NCBI RefSeq assembly: GCF_963455315.2
Contig: NC_083326.1
Coordinates: 42,224,363-42,288,362 of the forward strand
Source of the DNA: Globicephala melas
Taxonomy: Eukaryota > Chordata > Mammalia > Artiodactyla > Delphinidae
Direction of reading: 5' to 3'
DNA: 64,000 bases
How positions within the stretch are numbered: position 1 is the first letter of the stretch; each line of letters starts with the position of its first letter. Below, one piece after another: positions 58,525 through 64,000 of the stretch. Made by a program: the position numbers and the translations under genes. The notes below the pieces were generated by a model. That model worked only from the letters and a program-made list of their open reading frames with translations. It was not told the DNA's origin and did no database searches.

Positions 58525-58864
58525 GAAGTTGGTGATATTCAAAAGGACAGACTCGGTGAATAAATGGCAGGAAAATTAGACTTCACCAGGGGATTAAAAA
58601 TGAGTGGAGGGCTTCCCTGGTGGCGCAGTGGTTGAGAGTCCGCCTGCCGATGCAGGGGACACGGGTTCGTGCCCCGGTCCGGGAAGATCCCACATGCCGC
58701 AGAGCGGCTGGGCCCGTGAGCCATGGCTGCTGAGCCTGCAGAGCCTGTGCTCCACAATGGGAGAGGCCACAACAGTGAGAGGCCCGTGTACCGCAAAAAA
58801 AAAAAGAGTGGAAGGTGAGACAGCAACACAGATCAACTATGTGTGCCAGTGTAGTAAAGAAAAG
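58525..58864 (+). repeat. 144-bp tandem duplication, copy 2, split by a SINE
   Basis: Starts GAAGTTGGTGATATTCAAAAGGACAGACTCGG. Outside the SINE and the last few bases I see one difference from copy 1 (GGCTCGG versus GACTCGG). It ends GTAGTAAAGAAAA then CTAAGG. Confidence 0.96.
58609..58805 (+). mobile_element. CHR-type SINE, short form, sense, inside duplicate copy 2
   Basis: Complete 5' end GGGCTTCCCTGGTGGCGCAGTGG and A tail; GAGTGGA repeats at 58602-58608 and 58806-58812 are the TSD. It has lost a few bases in the GAGCCTGCGCGTCCGGAGCC region relative to the other short copies. Confidence 0.96.
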
Positions 58865-60049
58865 CTAAGGGTGACGACATAGGAGTGAAAGGCTTCTAAT
58901 ATTCATTTTTTAAGAATAATGGAGTCGGAAGCATCTTTCTCAGCTGGGGGGATGACTCAGAAGAGAAAAGGGGGGAACTAATTAAGTAATGTAATAGCCT
59001 GGTATCTGGGAAATTGTCTCTGCCATTGTTTTCCACCAGGGACGTTGTTACCCTCTCCCTCTCTACTTCTTTGTTTCATGATGTATTTGGTGTAGCTACT
59101 GTAACATAGCGTTTGTGGTCAGAGGTCAGGTGAATTGTATCTTTCACATTTGGGTATTCACCCAGACGTTTAAACTCAAAACAAGGGTAAAGAACTTACG
59201 TAAGCATCTGCCTTTGATGGAAGAATGACTGAGGACTGTCGCCAGCCTTCGGTATAGTTTTCTAGTTTCACTTCTAAATGCTCAAGAATAATACCCCAAG
59301 GAAATTTGAATATGAATGATATTCATGAGGAGATGATTCTAGGGAATTATCTTGATTTTGTTAAGTATTGTTAGGTATGATACTAGTATTACAGTTTTGA
59401 AGGAAAACATCCTTATTTTTTAGAGACATACTGAATTACTTAGGGGAGGGGAATATGATTATCATTTATAAAATACTTCAAAAACAAACAGATCAACATA
59501 GACAAATATTGGGCGGGCTGTTAAAGTTGTTCAGTCTAGGTGACGGGTAGATGGTACAGTATTCATTTTCTGTATGTTTTGAAAAATTTTGTAATAAGGA
59601 AAAAAATGGACTCTCTGACAGCAACCAACAGCAAAGTTAATTGTCGTGCATAACTCTTCAGTGGTATTCTTACCAAAACCACTTCTGCCTCAATCCTTGA
59701 ATTCTACTTGTAGTCTCAGTAAGTTGTTCTGTTCCAGTGTCAAATGTGGAAATAGCCCAGTGAAAGGTGAACTCAGAAAGAAATGATTCTGTTTTCACCA
59801 CATGGTGCAACCATCCCAGTTTAGCAGCTACCTGTGGAGACTTGATTGCTCCCAGCCTGGCCGGTTCCCAGGGGCTTACCCAGTTGGTGGTAGTGATTTA
59901 AGTATAAAGGAGGAAGGAGGTGTGTGTGTGTATGATTTGGAAAGAAAGGAAATTCTTTTTTATTAGTTTCTCCTTAAAATAAGAGCTTTATGGGAGAAAT
60001 GGAAAGGGGGAATATGAGTAAATACAGGGAAAGTTATTTGGTGTCACAC
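58865..60049. other. Unique intronic sequence
   Basis: A short GT run lies at about 59920-59930. No exon is supported. Confidence 0.5.
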
Positions 60050-60062
60050 TGTGGCTTTTCTT

Positions 60063-60397
60063 TTTTTTAAAACATTTAAAAAATTTTATGTATGTATGTA
60101 TGTATGTATGTATGGCTGTGTTGGGTCTTCGTTGCTCCACTCAGGCTTTCTCTAGTTGCGGCGAGCGGGGGCTACTCTTTGTTGCGGTGCGCAGGCTTAT
60201 TGCAGTGGCTTCTCTTGTTGTGGATCATGGGCTCTAGGCGCGCGGGCTTCAGTAGTTGCGGCACGTGGGCTCTAGAGCACAGGCTCAGTAGTTCTGGCAC
60301 ACGGGCATAGTTGCTTCACGGCATGTGGGATCTTCCTGGACCAGGGCTCGAACCCGTGTCCCTGCCTTGGCAGGCGGATTCTTAACCACTGCGCCTG
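60063..60397 (-). mobile_element. CHR-type SINE, long form, 5'-truncated, antisense
   Basis: An A/T-rich tail with (TATG)7 (60087-60114) is followed by GCTGTGTTGGGTCTTCGTTGC...TTAACCACTGCGCC. The usual final ACCAGGGAAGTCCC is missing, so this copy lacks about the first 15 nt of the SINE. A perfect 13-bp TSD TGTGGCTTTTCTT (60050-60062 and 60398-60410) flanks it. Confidence 0.95.
60087..60114 (+). repeat. (TATG)7 microsatellite in the SINE tail
   Basis: Seven uninterrupted TATG units that grew from the A-rich end of the SINE. Confidence 0.95.
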
Positions 60398-60410
60398 TGT
60401 GGCTTTTCTT

Positions 60411-61869
60411 GATCTATAAATGCTGGTAAAACAACGTTTATAAAAATTTGAGAATCCGTCGATTGCTGTTTTCACATTTTGGCCTGTTTACTCTCAGAAT
60501 CCTTGAAAATCACACACTGCATCTACAACAGAAACTCTAGGATCCAAAACATAAAACAAAAAACTCTGGTACAAAAACAGGGATGGTGTTTGGGGTTCAA
60601 AACTCGAAGGCTGCTGTTTTCTAATTTTTTTTTCTACTTCTCTGTCAGTACTGAATGGAAAGTTGGTACTTGAAAGGGATAGCTCCAACTTTAGTCTGAT
60701 TTAACCTATGAGATAAATGTGATTAACATCAGGTGGAAAGTTTGAACAAGCTGCCTGTAACCACACTGTTAATGGGGTGTTTAAAACATGGGTGGGGATG
60801 GGTTCGTCTCACTTCGTAATTTGATTTCCATGTTGGATTTATACCTCCGAGAGGTGATGTGACCTTTTAAAAAGTTCCCTTTCAGCTTTTAGGGATTGCT
60901 TTTTTTTTTTTCTTTGCGGAAAACAGACTTCTGTGTTTCAAAACTGATCTCAATGCCGGTAAATCTTCCTGAAGTCACTTCCCTTCGTTTCTTAGAATTG
61001 GAATCGCTTACCTTTATGACTCACCCTCCAGGGCAGTCGTGTGCTGGTCTTCTGTTAAACCGCTTACCCAGCTGGGTAGTTGTCAGGAGGACTTGTCCAC
61101 AGGAAAACGACAGACCACGTGTACTATGCGAACTTTTGTGACATTTAGGGCAAGAGCATAGATGATTCAGAACTTGCATGTGTGCTTTTCCGGAAGGTGT
61201 ACATTACCAAGGCCTCCAACCTGTTAGGACTGGTTTACAGAACATCATGGGGTTTGTCCCTAAGAGTGAGTCAAGCCAGTGAGTGAGCGTGAGACCAGCA
61301 AGAAACACAAAGCTTTTATCTTCTAGACGTTAAAAATCGTTGTAGGTAAATGAAATGCAGGGGCGCATCAGTGTTTGAAATAGTCCATGTCTCCCCTCAT
61401 GTCATTTGCATCCCATGAGCTTCATACTCAGTGGCAGCTGTGTCTTTGCATACAGCCCTTCACACCATTTCATCACCCCAGCTTTACTTGTAGTAATGAA
61501 GCCAGTCACCCAGGGAGGGAATTTCAGCCCTCCATCACCTCATGCCCTTTCCTCTTTGCCCCTGTAAGTAATTGTGTGCCAAGTCTTGCTGATGCCATCC
61601 CCACTGTCCCTGCCAAAGCTGCTCCCCCTTTCCAACCTGCTTTCACTGGGTCTCTGAAGACCCGAGTGCCTCCTTCCCAGCCCCCATCAGTCAGGTTATT
61701 TTTTCTCAACTAGAGCTGTTACTTTACCACTGGCCGGGACGTGTCAGAGGCGTCCTCCAGGTGGGTGCAGACTGTCGTCTAATCAGGGCCCTTCTGAGAC
61801 CTGACATCCATTCAACTATAAGAGCATGCTCTCCGGTACACACCTCTCAGGGCGCCAGCCCCACTGGCC
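60411..61869. other. Unique intronic sequence
   Basis: The 108-codon frame at 61387-61713 has no splice or homology support. Confidence 0.45.
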
Positions 61870-62205
61870 TGTTCGTTGTTCCCCAGATGGGCCCCACCCA
61901 CCTTGCCTCACTCTGTGCTGCTTCTAGTCCTTGGATGGCTCGCACATCAGTCACCCCCCAGCTATGAGACCCTACCTCATACACCACCTCCCCTCAAGAA
62001 GCTTTTCTCAATTTTCCACAATGTGTGTATAGATAAGGTCCTTCCTGTTTGGAATCCCTATAATACTTTGTGCTCAAGAGTGTTTATGTCTTGCTTTTAT
62101 TCTCCTCCCTACTAAAGGCTCCTTGAGGACAGTCCTGTCTCTCACAGAATCTAGAACAGGCTTGGATAGTTTAAGAGCTCACTAAATATTTTTGAGCGAA
62201 CTGAA
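61870..62205 (+). mobile_element. L2 LINE 3' end, sense
   Basis: CCTCCCCTCAAGAAGCTTTTCTC...CTACTAAAGGCTCCTTGAGGACAGTCCTGTCTC...GAGCTCACTAAATATTTTTGAGCGAACTGAA has the typical L2 order. Confidence 0.75.
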
Positions 62206-63617
62206 CCTGAGTCATCTTTAAAGAATGAACATTTTTTTCAGTCGGTTTACAAAGATGCCTGAGAATGCCTGGAGAACAGTCTGGTTTCCTTTTCCCTTGA
62301 AGCAGGCAAGTGTAGCTCTAAGCCCCTCCATGGATAGTAAGAGCAATGATCATGATGCTCTGATAGAAGTGCAAACTGTTGAATAAGGAGAGAGCAGTTC
62401 TGTCTGGGAGTGGGAGGTGAGGGTCCTCAGGTGACCATGGCAGGAAAGGGAGTCTAGACCAAGTGCCAGATTAAGGAAAGGTTTGGATTATGGGCAATAG
62501 TGAAAGATAATTTAAATGGTTAGTGGGTTAGAGGGGGAAGGATTATTTAGGAAATGAGTTTCGAAACCCAGCTTGGAACAAATGTAAAGAGATTCAAATT
62601 CTAGGATGAATTATGGGAACAGTAATCTCTGTGTCTTGTGGGCATCCCTCCTAATCTGTGTCTCAAAAAGATTACAGGAGGCCACCACCTCCCACACTGA
62701 TCCAGAATGGACGATGAGAAATCAGAGAAACCGGATAGGAAGTTGTTGAAATAACCTGATAAAAGATAATGAAGACCTGACCTAGGCTGGGGGAAGTGCT
62801 GATGAGGTAAAAGTTGATACCTAGATGCAGGGGACAAGGAAAAAGGAGAGAAAGGTAATTCTGAGAATTTTTTTTTTTTTTTTGGTCCAGTTTTTAAGGA
62901 AACAGACTTTTGTTTTTAACCTCCCAGGCATAGGCCTTAGCTCGTGGACTCTTTTTCCTAATGGCTTTCATTTATTTCTGCCATTTTCTTTTTTGCTAAA
63001 ACATTCTTTGCCTTTAAAATAAATGTCAACAAAATAAATGTCAAGTTCTTCCTAGAAAGAAGTAGAGTAGGAAAGTGAAGATTCAGATTTCTTTTAAAAT
63101 GCTTTTGTGATCTTGTTGGGACACTCAGGGCCTTCCAGTAGAAGTTTCACATCATCTCGGGTACTTAGACTTCTTGATTGGCAAGAATGTGCTTATCCTT
63201 TTAGTTCTTGAGCCTGCCAGGTACATCAGAGATAGGAGTTCCACAGAAAAAGTGTGTTTGGAGTAAGGCGTCAGGTGATAGGAGGAGAAAAAAATATATA
63301 CAAAAATCTCAAGGACTAAAAGATTGATACCATAAAGATTTAACAGTTTTGCCTATATCTGGCATTTACTTATTTCCTACATCCAGTAGGAATTCTTTGT
63401 TCTGTGTATCAAACTAGGAAAGTTTGATGAACTGAATGAAATAGTCCAGTCGTATATTTTCAGTGCTTATGATAAAGACATTCCTCTGTGAAGAAGAACA
63501 TGTGTGTTTTGTAGATTGACTCGTTAAGATCAAAACATCTGTTATGGAGTCTGTCACAATTCTTAATAACTGTTACTTTCTTGAAGAAAAATAATGTTTG
63601 TTTTCTATAACATAGAC
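62206..63617. other. Unique sequence with a possible ancient repeat patch
   Basis: About 62400-62840 has phrases (AGGAAAGGTTTGGATTATGGGC, AGGTAAAAGTTGATACC) reminiscent of the unnamed old repeat of 8.5-9.8 kb. A T-run lies at 62870-62883. No exon is seen. Confidence 0.4.
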
Positions 63618-63861
63618 CAGTGGTTTCCAACCAAGTTTGAGCAAGCAAGTTGGTCAACCAAGTTGAGCGTCTGTACCCACCTCCCCTTCCCCAGCACATT
63701 TGGCAATATCGAGAGACGTTTTTGGCTATTGCAACGAGGGATGGGGGGCTATTGTGACCCGGTGAGTAGAAACCAAGGATGCTGCTGACCATCCTATAAT
63801 GCCCAGGACAGCCAAGCCGCCACTACAGAGATGTCGGTGGTGCCGAGATGGAGAATCCCAG
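63618..63861 (+). mobile_element. MER5A-like hAT-Charlie element, sense
   Basis: CAGTGGTTTCCAACC...ACATTTGGCAATATCGAGAGACGTTTTTGGC...GGATGCTGCTGACCATCCTATAATGCCCAGGACAGCC...GAGAATCCCAG fits MER5A across its length. Its terminal inverted repeats are recognisable; I see no clear 8-bp TSD. Confidence 0.88.
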
Positions 63862-64000
63862 ATAACAATAATAATGTTATTACTATGCTGTGTTATCAAA
63901 AAATATTTTATGCTGTGTTATCAAACAATCTCATTTTGCACAGAGGCTGCCAGACAGACATTGTCTAGAAAAAAGTATCAGAGTTGATTTCTAAAACATA

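Larger units (their letters stand above)
50729..64000 (+). other. GAREM1: GAREM1 intron 2 (proximal part, inferred)
   Basis: This follows directly from the exon donor. I looked for the next coding stretch (the protein continues with a Gln-Phe-Lys-Leu segment in human, from memory) and did not find it, so this intron exceeds 13 kb here. Confidence 0.75.

Noticed and set aside
61387..61713. 108-codon open frame
   Set aside because: No splice context, and the opposite strand is equally open; chance.
50729..64000. GAREM1 exon 3
   Set aside because: Its expected continuation and long open frame were looked for and not found.
1..64000. CRISPR arrays, operons, bacterial RBS or phage genes
   Set aside because: Repeat content and gene structure are clearly mammalian; no regular spaced repeats occur.

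Overview
This is nuclear DNA from a mammal, almost certainly a cetacean (whale or dolphin). The evidence is ten tRNA-derived SINEs of the CHR type, which begin GGGCTTCCCTGGTGGCGCAGTGG or a close variant. Five belong to the roughly 200-bp short form that I associate from memory with cetacean-specific deletion subfamilies. They sit among L1 LINEs of several ages, MIR and L2 relics, MaLR-type LTRs and hAT-Charlie (MER5-like) elements. Nothing is prokaryotic: there are no operons, CRISPR arrays or ribosome binding sites.

Only one stretch can be supported as protein-coding: a 141-bp exon at 50588-50728 on the + strand. It has a canonical AG acceptor and GT donor, phase 1 at both ends, and 46 complete codons that I recognise as exon 2 of GAREM1 (GRB2-associated regulator of MAPK1, formerly FAM59A), within the N-terminal CABIT domain. 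On that reading, 1-50587 is the distal part of intron 1 and 50729-64000 is the start of intron 2. Neither exon 1 (with its expected CpG island) nor exon 3 is visible.

Layout. 51-6187: a near full-length, inactivated antisense L1 with a 17-bp target-site duplication (TSD), a nested L1 3' fragment and a possible 3' transduction. 6.2-17 kb: mostly unique sequence with a CHR SINE, a (GT)18 microsatellite, a MaLR LTR and a MIR. 17.1-18.5 kb: old antisense L1 split by a SINE. 18.5-26.3 kb: mainly unique, with MIRs and a purine-rich compound microsatellite. 26.3-30.4 kb: long old antisense L1. 30.4-45 kb: unique sequence with SINEs, MIRs, a KpnI-rich minisatellite and a complete MaLR LTR interrupted by an L1 tail. 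45.2-47.2 kb: sense L1. 48.1-49.9 kb: antisense L1 split by a SINE. 50.6 kb: the exon. 51-64 kb: L2, MIR, MaLR and hAT relics, an old L1 3' region carrying a (CG)n(CA)n tract and a long CHR SINE, a 144-bp tandem duplication in which only one copy carries a SINE, and a terminal MER5A-like element.

The observations most worth checking are the exon with its out-of-frame decoy acceptor, the full-length L1 with a candidate 3' transduction, and the tandem duplication dated by a SINE. I found no convincing new multi-gene system; the window is essentially intronic. All repeat family names are from memory of consensus sequences and no search was run.
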